In this document: positions 9,534-18,141 of the stretch, piece by piece
How the letters are laid out: the number at the start of each line of letters is the position of its first letter
How positions within the stretch are numbered: the first letter of the stretch is position 1
Origin: a virus
Strand: one strand, 5' to 3'
Virus record (IMG/VR): IMGVR_UViG_3300046314_000558
Coordinates: 35,860-99,859 of that record
Length of the DNA: 64,000 bases
Program-made: the position numbers and the translations under genes
The notes under the pieces: generated by a model
What the model was told of the DNA's origin: nothing
The model's database searches: none
The model's input: only the letters and a program-made list of their open reading frames with translations

Positions 9534-9786
9534 AATAGCCGAAGTATGGTCACAAACTAACTGCCCAGCTTGTACTGAAGCCAAGCGGTTACTGGAAACT
9601 CACGGAACGCATATTGTAGAAAAAATGCTTGGCATTAACGGCTATACCAAAAAAGATTTAATTGAAGTAGTTCCCAATGCTCGCAGTGTGCCACAAATCT
9701 TTTTAGATGGTGAGTACATTGGTGGATTGCAGGAACTTAAAAGAAAACTAGCAAATGATAACAATAAAAACACTAGCATGGTCTAA
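9514..9786 (+). CDS. Glutaredoxin-like protein
   Basis: Small thioredoxin-fold redox protein of 90 aa with active-site CPAC at residues 17-20 and the cis-Pro segment 'SVPQIFLDGEYIGG'. It overlaps the nuclease genes on both sides (20 and 32 bases). Phage glutaredoxins commonly reduce ribonucleotide reductase; a reductase is encoded in the same module (13737-15704), so it is the likely partner, although class II enzymes may use other thiol donors. Confidence 0.88.
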   Translation: MQKNSPKIAEVWSQTNCPACTEAKRLLETHGTHIVEKMLGINGYTKKDLIEVVPNARSVPQIFLDGEYIGGLQELKRKLANDNNKNTSMV

Positions 9787-11593
9787 TGCTTTTAGTTACG
9801 GATTAGATAATAAAATTGATTTTGTGGCCGCCCCACTCACACAGCTTGTGGGTAAGAACGGTCACGGCAAGAGTTCTATTGCACTAGTACTTGAAGAAGT
9901 GCTGTTCAATAAGAACTCAAAAGGCATTAAAAAAGCAGATATTCTTAATCGTTATGTAAAAGACAAACACTATGCAATCGAACTAGTATTTGATCGTGAT
10001 GGTACCGAGTACAAGATTGAAACTCGTCGTGGTACGTCACAAACAGTTAAGCTATACAAAGACGGTGTTGATATTAGTGCACACACAGCTACTGCTACTT
10101 ATAAGATTGTAGAAGAAGTAATTGGCATTGACCATAAAACTTTTAGTCAAATTGTTTATCAGTCAAATGCATCTAGCTTGGAGTTTTTAACTGCTGCAGA
10201 TACTGCACGTAAAAAGTTCTTAATTGAAATCCTAAACTTGGGCAAGTATACTCAGGCACAGGATGTTTTCAAAGAAGTAGCTCAAGACTTAAGCAAAGAT
10301 ATTGCTGCAACTCAGTCACAAGTTAACACAGTCGTTGCTTGGCTAGACAAATACTCAAAAACGGATTTGAGTCCCAAGCAAGCTGTGGTTGTTCCAGAGC
10401 TTGACTCAGAAGTATTACAAGAAGCGGCTAAACTAGAGTTGTCTATTCAAAGTGTGGAGTCCACCAACCGTAAGATTTCGCAGAATAACACTTACAAGCA
10501 GCTACAGACAAAAATCAGTCTTGTGCCACTACCGCCTAAACCTGATGATGACGTTAGTCAAGCTCAGCTAGAAGCAAAGAAATTGAACACAGAGACTATT
10601 GAGCTACAAAAAACGGTAAAAGACTCTGAGGCATTTGTTCAAAAGATGAATAAATTGCATGGTAACTGCCCAACGTGCTTACAGGCTATTGACACAGATA
10701 AAATATCTGAGCTTGTTAAAGAGCAGGTAGATATCCAGCTAAATGCTGAAAGTAAAAGCACACAGCTACGTTCACGCCTTGAGCAAATAAACGCAGACTA
10801 TCGAGCATACACAGCTAAAAAGCTGGCCTGGGAAGCTGCACAGAAGTCTCAAGAAGAATGGGAAAAGTATCATCAGCTTATTGATACTGAACTACCTGAT
10901 ACAATGCTAGATAAAGCGGCGCTGCAAAATAGCTTGGCCGATCTTGAAACCAGTATCAAAGCTACGCGTGATAAGATTGCAGCAGCTGAAAAAACCAATC
11001 AAACTGTTAGTGCACATAATTCCAAAGTAGAAACAATCAGTAAGCAGTTAGCTGAAATGAGTGAAGAACTGGAAGTGTACAGTGAAAAACTTCATGAGCT
11101 ATCGGAGCGCATGAGTATTGTAAATGTCTTAACTAAAACTTTCTCTACAACTGGCCTAGTTGCCTACAAGATTGAGTGCTTGGTAAAAGACCTAGAAGAA
11201 ATTACGAACAATTACTTGGTTGACCTAAGTGATGGTAGATTTCAAATTAGTTTCAAAATTTCTGCTAGTGATAAACTAAATGTTGTTATCACTGATAACG
11301 GCAGAGACATTGAAATGTTGGCATTGAGTGGCGGTGAGCGTGCGCGAGTAAATGTAGCAACGCTATTAGCTATTCGCAAACTAATGCAGACCCTAAGTTC
11401 GAGCAGAATTAACTTGCTGATCTTAGATGAAACCGTTGAAGCACTCGACGTAGACGGTAAAGAAAAACTGGTAGAAGTCTTGTTAAAAGAAGAACACCTA
11501 AACACCTTTTTAGTATCGCACGGATTCTCACATCCACTACTAGAAAAAGTCAACGTTGTTAAACGCAACAACATATCTCATATAGAGGCATAA
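9755..11593 (+). CDS. Recombination nuclease ATPase subunit, SbcC / Rad50 / T4 gp46-like
   Basis: SMC-like ATPase of 612 aa. Walker A GKNGHGKS is at residues 33-40, long coiled coils flank a zinc hook CPTC at 305-308, and the ABC signature 'LSGGERARVNVA' and Walker B 'LLILDETVEALD' lie near the C-terminus. With the SbcD-like subunit it forms an end-processing complex, used by T4-type phages for recombination-dependent replication and host DNA breakdown. The ATG overlaps the end of the glutaredoxin gene. Confidence 0.94.
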   Translation: MITIKTLAWSNAFSYGLDNKIDFVAAPLTQLVGKNGHGKSSIALVLEEVLFNKNSKGIKKADILNRYVKDKHYAIELVFDRDGTEYKIETRRGTSQTVKLYKDGVDISAHTATATYKIVEEVIGIDHKTFSQIVYQSNASSLEFLTAADTARKKFLIEILNLGKYTQAQDVFKEVAQDLSKDIAATQSQVNTVVAWLDKYSKTDLSPKQAVVVPELDSEVLQEAAKLELSIQSVESTNRKISQNNTYKQLQTKISLVPLPPKPDDDVSQAQLEAKKLNTETIELQKTVKDSEAFVQKMNKLHGNCPTCLQAIDTDKISELVKEQVDIQLNAESKSTQLRSRLEQINADYRAYTAKKLAWEAAQKSQEEWEKYHQLIDTELPDTMLDKAALQNSLADLETSIKATRDKIAAAEKTNQTVSAHNSKVETISKQLAEMSEELEVYSEKLHELSERMSIVNVLTKTFSTTGLVAYKIECLVKDLEEITNNYLVDLSDGRFQISFKISASDKLNVVITDNGRDIEMLALSGGERARVNVATLLAIRKLMQTLSSSRINLLILDETVEALDVDGKEKLVEVLLKEEHLNTFLVSHGFSHPLLEKVNVVKRNNISHIEA

Positions 11594-11594
11594 A

Positions 11595-11894
11595 ATGATT
11601 AAAATTGAACGAATTACGGCTACCCAACCAACCCTTCTACGCAATGGAGTACGTCAACCTGTTACACAAAACATGACAGTAACTGCCCAAGAGCTGGAAA
11701 CGATTGAAGCAGCTGACGGTACTATCCTCTACTCCGTGGACGAAATGGAAGTAAAAACTATCACATTTCAGGCAAAACCAGTTGCCCCAGCACCAGCAGC
11801 TAAGCCAGTTGCAAAACCAGTTATCAAGCAACCACAACCCAAGGTTGCCGAGCCTGTCGTGGAACCTACAAGTGAAGAAAACGCGCCTGAGTAA
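11595..11894 (+). CDS. Hypothetical protein with Pro/Ala/Val-rich tail
   Basis: A 99-aa protein with a short ordered N-terminal part (about 55 residues) and a low-complexity tail of Ala, Pro, Lys and Val ending in acidic residues. It starts one base after the gp46-like stop and its TAA shares one base with the next ATG (TAATG), so it is translated within the recombination operon. No function is recognised. Confidence 0.65.
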   Translation: MIKIERITATQPTLLRNGVRQPVTQNMTVTAQELETIEAADGTILYSVDEMEVKTITFQAKPVAPAPAAKPVAKPVIKQPQPKVAEPVVEPTSEENAPE

Positions 11895-12352
11895 TGGTCG
11901 TAGACGCTAGAGCCAAGGGAGCACGTACTGAAACCACAGTACGTGATCTCTTGCGTAAACATACCGGTTTAGGGTGGGAACGTATTCCTGGTAGCGGAGC
12001 CCTTGACCCTAAACACCTGCTAAAAGGTGATTTGTATGTGCCTGGGCGAACTAACCTTTGGTGTGTAGAAGTAAAAGGCTACGCAGAAGATCATGTTACA
12101 TCACACTTGCTGACTTCAAAATCACCACAACTTGTGGAATTTTGGGAACAAACAATTCGTCAAGGCAAGCAGGTTGAAAAGAAACCGCTGCTAATCTTTA
12201 AGTTTGACCGAAGCAAGGTATTTGTGGCTTTTGATGAAATGCCTAACTCGCAAAATTATCGGTGCATCTACTACAATCACGAAACCCACGAATTTTATGT
12301 TGCCTTACTAGAAGATTGGTTGAAGTATGAGCAACCACAATTTGTGACTTGA
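11894..12352 (+). CDS. Holliday-junction-resolvase-like nuclease (PD-(D/E)XK fold)
   Basis: The 152-aa protein has the Hjc/RecB-nuclease pattern: E13 in 'GARTETTVRDLL', a GSG turn at 33-35, D46 in 'KGDLYVP', and E59-x-K61 in 'VEVKGY'. These are the residues that bind metal and cut DNA in archaeal Hjc-type resolvases. It would resolve branched DNA before packaging. Its start overlaps the previous stop by one base. Confidence 0.75.
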   Translation: MVVDARAKGARTETTVRDLLRKHTGLGWERIPGSGALDPKHLLKGDLYVPGRTNLWCVEVKGYAEDHVTSHLLTSKSPQLVEFWEQTIRQGKQVEKKPLLIFKFDRSKVFVAFDEMPNSQNYRCIYYNHETHEFYVALLEDWLKYEQPQFVT

Positions 12353-12378
12353 ACAAAAGTGGTTAATAGTGTATAATA
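12350..12378 (+). promoter_or_regulatory. Sigma-70-like promoter for exonuclease, dUTPase and reductase genes
   Basis: TTGAAC at 12350-12355, 17-base spacer, perfect TATAAT at 12373-12378, overlapping the end of the resolvase gene and 26 bases before the exonuclease ATG. Confidence 0.87.
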
Positions 12379-12403
12379 TACCCTTAACCACAAAGAATAC
12401 AAC

Positions 12404-13249
12404 ATGAGTATTACATTTAAAAAAGCCACAGAATCAAATAACACACTGTTGATTGTAGACGCACTAAACTTGGCATTTCGCTATAAACATAGCGGAGCCA
12501 CAGATTTTGCCACAGACTACATTCGCACAGTTGACAGCCTAAAGAAAAGTTATAAAGCGTCTCACGTTATCATTGCTTGTGACCAAGGCAGTTCTAGCTA
12601 TCGTAAAGCATTAAGCCCAGAATACAAACAAAATCGCAAAGACAAGCAAGAACAACAAACTGACGCAGAGCGTGCAGCTTTTGAATTGTTCTTTGAAGAC
12701 TTCCTGCAAACTATTGCCACTATTGAAACCACTACCAGCTACCCTGTGTTGCGTTTTCAAGGTGTAGAAGCCGATGATATTGCTGCATACATTGTATCAC
12801 AAAAGTCTAAACTGAGCACAGACGATATTTGGCTGATTTCTAGTGATCGTGACTGGGACTTGCTTGTACAGCCCGGCGTTAGTCGTTTCAGTTACGTTAC
12901 ACGCAAAGAAGTTACACTAGACAACTGGAACGACCATTATGATTTTAACCCTGAAGATTATATTAGCATTAAGTGCCTTACAGGTGATACTGGCGACAAT
13001 GTGGCTGGTGTCCCCGGCATTGGCCCTAAACGTGCTGTGGCTCTTGTTAACGAATGGGGCAGCACTTATGACATTATCGCTAGTATCCCTATTGCAGGCA
13101 AGTACAAATATATTCAAGAGCTCAACAAGTGCAAAGACACACTAATGCTCAACTATCAGCTAATGGACTTGGTAACACACTGTCAGGAAGCCATTGGTAG
13201 CGAGAACATTGCCACAATTGACGAAACCCTACAACTTTACTTAAAATGA
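12404..13249 (+). CDS. 5'-3' exonuclease (FEN / RNase H-like)
   Basis: Structure-specific nuclease of the FEN family, 281 aa, that removes primers and flaps. Acidic metal ligands are visible in 'LIVDALNLAFR' (near residue 18), 'IACDQG', 'GVEADDIAAY', 'SSDRDWD' and 'GDTGDN'; the helix-hairpin-helix 'GVPGIGPKRA' lies at about 202-211. It supplies the 5' nuclease missing from the polymerase. The dUTPase start overlaps its stop (ATGA). Confidence 0.93.
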   Translation: MSITFKKATESNNTLLIVDALNLAFRYKHSGATDFATDYIRTVDSLKKSYKASHVIIACDQGSSSYRKALSPEYKQNRKDKQEQQTDAERAAFELFFEDFLQTIATIETTTSYPVLRFQGVEADDIAAYIVSQKSKLSTDDIWLISSDRDWDLLVQPGVSRFSYVTRKEVTLDNWNDHYDFNPEDYISIKCLTGDTGDNVAGVPGIGPKRAVALVNEWGSTYDIIASIPIAGKYKYIQELNKCKDTLMLNYQLMDLVTHCQEAIGSENIATIDETLQLYLK

Positions 13250-13722
13250 GCCATTTTTTAAATATTAACCGAGATTACGACCACAGTCGTGGTGTACCAA
13301 TCAAACAAGAGCTTGAGTGTCAAGTACAGCCTGGAGCACAGCTTCCAAAACGTGCACACCGCACAGATGCTGGAGCAGACTTGTTTAGCTATGAAGAACA
13401 CGAAATCTATCCCGGCGAACAAAAACTTGTTGATACGGGTACAGCGATAAAAATTCCAGAAGGCTATGGAGGCTTTATTTTCAATCGCAGCTCGCAAGGG
13501 AAAAAAGGCATTACAATCCCACATTCTGTTGGAGTCATTGATTCCGATTATCGTGGAAATTTAAAAGTTTTGCTAAAAAATATTTCAGAAGACCCTTATA
13601 AAATCGAGGTTGGCGACCGAATTGCTCAGCTGGTTATTATGCCAGTGCTGCTGCCGGAATTTAAAGATATTTGGAATGACACACAACGCGGTACTGGCGG
13701 CTTCGGCAGTACCGGACAATAA
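13246..13722 (+). CDS. dut: Deoxyuridine triphosphatase (dUTPase)
   Basis: Trimeric dUTPase that converts dUTP to dUMP, keeping uracil out of phage DNA and supplying thymidylate synthesis. All five family motifs are present in order: 'AGADLFS', 'RSSQGKKG', 'GVIDSDYRG', 'RIAQLVI' and the C-terminal 'RGTGGFGSTG'. Length 158 aa is typical. It is coupled to the exonuclease by an ATGA overlap and is followed by the ribonucleotide reductase. Confidence 0.95.
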   Translation: MSHFLNINRDYDHSRGVPIKQELECQVQPGAQLPKRAHRTDAGADLFSYEEHEIYPGEQKLVDTGTAIKIPEGYGGFIFNRSSQGKKGITIPHSVGVIDSDYRGNLKVLLKNISEDPYKIEVGDRIAQLVIMPVLLPEFKDIWNDTQRGTGGFGSTGQ

Positions 13723-13736
13723 ATTAGAAAGAATAA

Positions 13737-15704
13737 ATGAACTTACCATCAACACGAGCACAGGTAATTACACGTCGTACCTATAATCGCCCTACTAGCG
13801 ACGACGGAAAAGAGTTTGAAACATGGCAAGAAACAGTTGCCAGAGTTATTGACCACCAAGAGTGGTTGTGGGCACGAGCAGTTGGTCGCGATTTAAATGA
13901 CCTGGAATACGCGGAGCTTTATGATCTTGAGCAACTGATGCTAGATCGCAAGGTGCTAATGAGTGGTCGTACACTTTGGTTGGGCGGCACTAACGTAGCT
14001 AAAACACGTGAAGCGTCTCAATTTAACTGTAGTTTCACACACGTTGAAACAATCTATGACGTTGTTGACGTCTTATGGTTACTGCTACAAGGTTGTGGCG
14101 TTGGATTTAAGCCAATTGTGGGTACGCTAAACGGCTTTTCAAAGCCAATTAAAAATATTCGAGTAGTACGTAGTACTCGTACTACCAAGGGTGGTAATGA
14201 GCACAATACAGAAACATTTGACGCAGAAACTAAAACTTGGACTATTCAGGTCGGAGACAGTGCAGAAGCTTGGGCAAAGTCTGTTGGTAAGCTGCTTGCG
14301 GGTAAGTACCCTGCTGATACTCTTGTACTTGATTTTAGTCAATTACGACCTGCTGGTGAAAGGTTAAAAGGTTATGGCTGGATTTCTTCAGGTGATGCTG
14401 CAATTAGTACTGCTTATACTGCTATCGCCAATATTCTTAATGGTCGTGCTGATAGTCTACTCACTCGGATGGATATTCTGGACATTGTTAACCATCTTGG
14501 TACTATTCTATCCAGTCGTCGCAGTGCTGAAATCGCACTTTTCGATTACGGTCAACCGGAGTGGGAAGAGTTTGCTGTAGCCAAGAAAGACTGGTGGTTG
14601 CATAACAATGCACACCGCACACAGTCAAACAACAGTTTAGTATTTAAAGAAAAACCGCTTAAGTCTGATCTAGAGAAAATCTTTGGCATGATGATTGAAG
14701 CTGGCGGTAGTGAACCAGGATTTATCAATGAAGTCGAAGCCCTCAGACGTGCTCCTTGGTTTAAGGGAGCCAATCCATGCGTTGAAATCTTACTCGGTAA
14801 TAAGGCTTTCTGTAACCTTACCGAAACTGACATTGCCAAGTTCAAAGGCGACACAGCTGGATTACACAACGCTATACGACTGGCAGCTCGTGCCAACTAC
14901 AGACAAACGTGTGTTAACCTTCAGGACGGCATACTTCAAGAGTCTTGGCACCTTAACAACTATTTCTTACGACTTTGCGGTGTAGGCCTAACCGGTATCG
15001 CAATGCGTCCAGATATGGGAAGCTATGACTACGAATACTTGAAGCGTACTGCTACTAGTGCTGCTGTTGGTATGAGTCAAGAACTTGGACTGCCTGCTCC
15101 TAAAAATGTAACTTGTATTAAGCCGTCAGGTACACTGAGCAAAATCATGGATACTACCGAAGGCGTACACAAACCACTAGGAAAGTATATTTTCAACAAT
15201 GTACAATTTAGCAAACATGACCCGGTGGTTGAGAAACTACGTGAAGCGAATTACCGTGTTATTAATCATCCTGTTGATGATTCTGGAGTGCTTGTTACGT
15301 TTCCGGTAATGTGGGACGGAGTTCCGTTTGATAAAGTTGATGGTAAAGAAGTTAACATTGAGTCAGCTATTATTCAACTAGAGCGTTACAAGTTGTTGCA
15401 GACTAGCTGGAATCAACAAAATACGTCGGTAACTATCAGTTACGATCCAACCGAAGTACCTGGAATCATTGATTGGTTGCTAGATAACTGGGATTGTTAT
15501 GTTGGCGTGAGTTTTATCTACCGCACAGATCCAACTAAAACTGCCAAAGACTTGGGTTATTTGTACCTTCCACAAGAAGTAACCACAGAGCATGACTACC
15601 ATGAGTATGTTAAAACCCTAAGCCCTGTTGATCTTAATAACACCAACAGTTTTGATGAAATCACCGATGCCGAATGTGCAACTGGTGCTTGCCCAATTAA
15701 ATAA
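13737..15704 (+). CDS. nrdJ: Adenosylcobalamin-dependent (class II) ribonucleotide reductase, monomeric type
   Basis: Reduces ribonucleoside triphosphates to deoxyribonucleotides. The key residues have the spacing of Lactobacillus leichmannii RTPR: C98 ('FNCSF'), radical C348 and E350 ('NPCVEI'), C359 ('FCNL'), and the C-terminal reducing pair C647/C652 ('ECATGACPIK'). The 655-aa length fits the monomeric class. Because it needs B12 and no oxygen, it works in aerobic or anaerobic hosts but ties the phage to a host that makes or imports cobalamin. It ends the nucleotide operon with one small gene. Confidence 0.95.
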   Translation: MNLPSTRAQVITRRTYNRPTSDDGKEFETWQETVARVIDHQEWLWARAVGRDLNDLEYAELYDLEQLMLDRKVLMSGRTLWLGGTNVAKTREASQFNCSFTHVETIYDVVDVLWLLLQGCGVGFKPIVGTLNGFSKPIKNIRVVRSTRTTKGGNEHNTETFDAETKTWTIQVGDSAEAWAKSVGKLLAGKYPADTLVLDFSQLRPAGERLKGYGWISSGDAAISTAYTAIANILNGRADSLLTRMDILDIVNHLGTILSSRRSAEIALFDYGQPEWEEFAVAKKDWWLHNNAHRTQSNNSLVFKEKPLKSDLEKIFGMMIEAGGSEPGFINEVEALRRAPWFKGANPCVEILLGNKAFCNLTETDIAKFKGDTAGLHNAIRLAARANYRQTCVNLQDGILQESWHLNNYFLRLCGVGLTGIAMRPDMGSYDYEYLKRTATSAAVGMSQELGLPAPKNVTCIKPSGTLSKIMDTTEGVHKPLGKYIFNNVQFSKHDPVVEKLREANYRVINHPVDDSGVLVTFPVMWDGVPFDKVDGKEVNIESAIIQLERYKLLQTSWNQQNTSVTISYDPTEVPGIIDWLLDNWDCYVGVSFIYRTDPTKTAKDLGYLYLPQEVTTEHDYHEYVKTLSPVDLNNTNSFDEITDAECATGACPIK

Positions 15705-15706
15705 TT

Positions 15707-15868
15707 ATGATCTCAAACAACACTGAACTAACCTTTAAAGTTAGTATTGAAGAAGCTAATCACATTTTAGCGGGCTTACAAGAGTTGCCTGCTAAAATCT
15801 GTAATCCGCTGTCGGTAAAACTACAAGCTCAAGCAAAAGAACAATTGCCTGAGCCAGCAGCAGAATAA
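15707..15868 (+). CDS. Small conserved phage protein, 53 aa
   Basis: A short frame two bases after the reductase stop, starting 'MISNNTELTFKVSIEEANHI' and ending before a terminator. The pattern 'EEANHILAGLQELPA' plus a Gln/Ala/Pro tail resembles small proteins often seen in phage genomes, but no function is known to me. Its tight spacing and placement just before the terminator support it as a real gene. Confidence 0.6.
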   Translation: MISNNTELTFKVSIEEANHILAGLQELPAKICNPLSVKLQAQAKEQLPEPAAE

Positions 15869-15880
15869 TCAGCCAAACAA

Positions 15881-15916
15881 AAAGCCCCCGCGTTGCAAAA
15901 CTCGGGGGCTTTTTTG
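15881..15916 (+). terminator. Terminator ending the replication/nucleotide operon
   Basis: Stem GCCCCCG/CGGGGGC extended by A-T pairs (AAAAA...TTTTTT) and a 12-base loop. The symmetric A/T flanks mean it could also work on the - strand. Confidence 0.88.
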
Positions 15917-16017
15917 TCGTCAAAATTTCGTAGGGTGCGCCAATGCACTTGCCCAAAAATATCCTGCATAATTTCTTATTACCGTGCATTTTTGCTCCTG
16001 GAACCCTAAAAGTTGGG

Positions 16018-16046
16018 TTGCAGTACATACCATTTTGTTGTATAAT
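16018..16046 (+). promoter_or_regulatory. Sigma-70-like promoter for the glycine-rich protein gene
   Basis: TTGCAG at 16018-16023, 17-base spacer, perfect TATAAT at 16041-16046. It lies in a 256-base non-coding stretch (15869-16124) that also holds the preceding terminator and leader hairpins; I see nothing else there. Confidence 0.85.
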
Positions 16047-16051
16047 TATAT

Positions 16052-16090
16052 CAGTTCTTAAATTTTTAGGAACTGCGCGGTGATACGCAG
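16052..16090 (+). promoter_or_regulatory. Two hairpins at the 5' end of the leader RNA
   Basis: CAGTTC (16052-16057) pairs with GAACTG (16070-16075), and CTGCG (16073-16077) pairs with CGCAG (16086-16090). The first would sit at the extreme 5' end of the transcript from the 16018 promoter. The two share three bases, so they compete. A stabilising or regulatory leader is inference. Confidence 0.5.
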
Positions 16091-16124
16091 TATCAAATCT
16101 AACCACAAACGAAAGATATATTGT

Positions 16125-17045
16125 ATGGTTGATACAACGACTAGCGTACCAGTTTCTTCGGAAGCAACTGAAGAAGCAATGGATGCGCTTAAAAAACAAG
16201 CTAGTTTTGCTGAAGATTATTATAAGCAACTGGCATCTCAAGTTAAAGAAACCTTAAAGGAAAATAAAATGGCAGAAATTATGACACCAAGTATGATTAT
16301 GGGTGGCGGCGGAGACGGTGGTCTTGGCTTTGGTAGTGGCGGCGGCCTTATTGGCGGTCTTATCTTAGGTAGTTTACTACGTAATGGTAATGGCGGTTTA
16401 TTTGGCGGTGAAGGTAACGGTGCAGCTCTAGGCGCAACGCTACGTAACCCACCAGAACAAAATCAAGCTAACATGGACTTAATGGCAGCTATTGGTGCAG
16501 TTGATAAAGCAACAGCAGTAAGCACAGCAGCTATGGAAGCCTCACAAGCTACACAAACTCTAGGTATTACAACTCAACTAAACAACGTAGCCAGCTCTCT
16601 AGCTGCTCGTACAGACAACCTAAAAGATATTGTTAATACAAATGCAGTAGCTTTAATGCAAGGTCAAGCTGCTATTCAGCAAAACATCATGGAAAACCGT
16701 TATGAACTATCTAAAGATATTTCTAGCGACGGTGAAAAGACACGTGCACTAATTACACAACAGTACGAGCTAAATCTACAGCGTCAACTAGCTGATGCAA
16801 ACGCAGCAATTATCGAACTACGTAGTCGTGAATACAGTGGCGCAGCAGCTCGCGGTGTTGAAGTTACTACAACAAACAACATCAACCAGATGCAACAACA
16901 ACAGCAACAACAAGCTCAGTACGGTCAATTGGCCAATCTGATCTGGAGCTTAGGTCAAAGCATTCGCAGCGAAAACGCAGCAATCAACGTTGGTAGCGGT
17001 ACACAAACTGCTAACCCAAGCAACACAAATACTAACATTCGTTAA
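16125..17045 (+). CDS. Glycine-rich, coiled-coil phage protein (probable virion or abundant protein)
   Basis: From the ATG at 16125 the protein has 306 aa; a GTG at 16080 is possible but would lie in the leader hairpin, and an internal ATG at 16269 has a better ribosome binding site (AAAGGA), so two forms could be made. After an acidic helical N-terminus there is a Gly/Leu-rich segment at about residues 55-105 ('GLGFGSGGGLIGGLILGSLL'), which could be membrane-active or a flexible linker, then long Ala/Gln-rich helices likely to form coiled coils and a Gln run. It has its own promoter and terminator. A virion role is plausible from composition only. Confidence 0.7.
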   Translation: MVDTTTSVPVSSEATEEAMDALKKQASFAEDYYKQLASQVKETLKENKMAEIMTPSMIMGGGGDGGLGFGSGGGLIGGLILGSLLRNGNGGLFGGEGNGAALGATLRNPPEQNQANMDLMAAIGAVDKATAVSTAAMEASQATQTLGITTQLNNVASSLAARTDNLKDIVNTNAVALMQGQAAIQQNIMENRYELSKDISSDGEKTRALITQQYELNLQRQLADANAAIIELRSREYSGAAARGVEVTTTNNINQMQQQQQQQAQYGQLANLIWSLGQSIRSENAAINVGSGTQTANPSNTNTNIR

Positions 17046-17059
17046 TATTTAGGTTACTA

Positions 17060-17092
17060 AGCCCCCAAGACCACAAGTCGTGGGGGCTTTTT
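17060..17092 (+). terminator. Terminator after the glycine-rich gene
   Basis: An 8-bp GC-rich stem (AGCCCCCA/TGGGGGCT) followed by TTTTT. The next gene begins 15 bases later with no clear promoter of its own, so some read-through is likely. Confidence 0.82.
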
Positions 17093-17106
17093 AATTGGAG
17101 AGTATA

Positions 17107-17694
17107 ATGCAACAACAATTTATGCCGTTTGGTTGGCCTATGCCAGCCTACTTACCACTACCACCTATAATAGAAGACAATGATTTATTTATAAACAGTG
17201 TAGTTAATGGTAGTTCAACACCAGGGCCTCAAGGCGAACCAGGGCCACAAGGCGAACCAGGGCCACAAGGCGAAGCTGGTGTTAGTGTAGTTAGTGCAGA
17301 AGTATCACCAAATCCCGGTGACCTAATGCTAACACTCAGCAACGGTGAAATAATAAATGCTGGCAGTGTAATAGGGCCTGAGGGACCACCTGGACCAAGT
17401 GAAAGTTGTGGTTGCAATACTACAACTATTACAGAAGACTACTACGCCACTGAAAAGGATTGCTATATTGGGGCGCAACTAAAAGATAAGGCAAGTGTTA
17501 TGCTACCTAGTAACGTAAAGCCTGGTACTAAATACTCTATAAAACTAGAATTTGGTGCCCCTGTAGGCAACAGGAAACTAACAATACAACCAGAATCGCC
17601 AGCGCTAATAAACGGAGTTACGGCAATTACGATGACTACTCCTTATGAGAGTATTAATGTAATTTTTAATAATGGCAATTGGTGGACTATATAA
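17107..17694 (+). CDS. Collagen-like repeat protein
   Basis: Start chosen at the ATG at 17107, with GGAG 8 bases upstream, rather than the in-frame TTG at 17095. The 195-aa protein has two Gly-X-Y stretches, 'GPQGEPGPQGEPGPQGEAG' at about residues 39-57 and 'GPEGPPGP' further on, separated by a short beta-rich part, and a Cys motif 'SCGCN'. Residues after about 105 look globular. Collagen-like stalks in phages usually trimerise and extend fibres or surface decorations; that role is inferred. It is separate from the tail genes, which lie on the other strand. Confidence 0.75.
   Translation: MQQQFMPFGWPMPAYLPLPPIIEDNDLFINSVVNGSSTPGPQGEPGPQGEPGPQGEAGVSVVSAEVSPNPGDLMLTLSNGEIINAGSVIGPEGPPGPSESCGCNTTTITEDYYATEKDCYIGAQLKDKASVMLPSNVKPGTKYSIKLEFGAPVGNRKLTIQPESPALINGVTAITMTTPYESINVIFNNGNWWTI
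17221..17274 (+). repeat. Three 18-bp tandem repeats encoding collagen triplets
   Basis: The unit CCAGGGCCNCAAGGCGAA occurs at 17221-17238, 17239-17256 and 17257-17274, with one base differing in the first. It encodes the GPQGEP unit and could expand or shrink by slippage. Confidence 0.9.
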
Positions 17695-17702
17695 GGAATA
17701 AA

Positions 17703-18140
17703 ATGGAAGAACTAAAACTGGCGCTTAAACGCGCTTTTGCAACAACTTATGCGTTCTTGGTGAAATCAGAAAACTTTCACTGGAACGTAACAGGCCCAAA
17801 CTTTGTGCAACATCACGAACTGTTTGGTAAAATTTATGACGAGGTAGATGATGAGCTGGATGACTTTGCTGAGCGCGTGCGCGCTTTACGTTGCTTTGTG
17901 CCTGCTAGTTTCTCGCAACTTAGTGAAAATTCGCAAATTTTGGATACGCTGGAAATACTACCACCGACCGAAATGGTACGTACACTATACGTTGACAACG
18001 GCAAAGTACACACGGCGCTAATGGAAGCCTATGCACTTGCTGAAACTGAAGGTGAGCACGGACTAAGTGCGTTTTTAAGTGAACGCATTGACGCACACCG
18101 CAAACATGGTTGGATGTTGTATTCAACAATGCAACCATAA
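17703..18140 (+). CDS. dps: Dps-family ferritin-like protein
   Basis: A 145-aa four-helix protein of the Dps family, which oxidises and stores iron as 12-mers and can protect DNA from peroxide. The whole ferroxidase centre is present with the correct spacing: H26 and H38 ('FHWNVTGPNFVQHH'), D53 and E57 ('DELDDFAER'). The start is the ATG with AAGGA 8 bases upstream, just after the collagen-like gene. There is no long Lys-rich N-terminal tail, so direct DNA binding is uncertain. The gene ends at a bidirectional terminator. It may handle iron released by the phage heme oxygenase, which is inference. Confidence 0.92.
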   Translation: MEELKLALKRAFATTYAFLVKSENFHWNVTGPNFVQHHELFGKIYDEVDDELDDFAERVRALRCFVPASFSQLSENSQILDTLEILPPTEMVRTLYVDNGKVHTALMEAYALAETEGEHGLSAFLSERIDAHRKHGWMLYSTMQP

Positions 18141-18141
18141 C

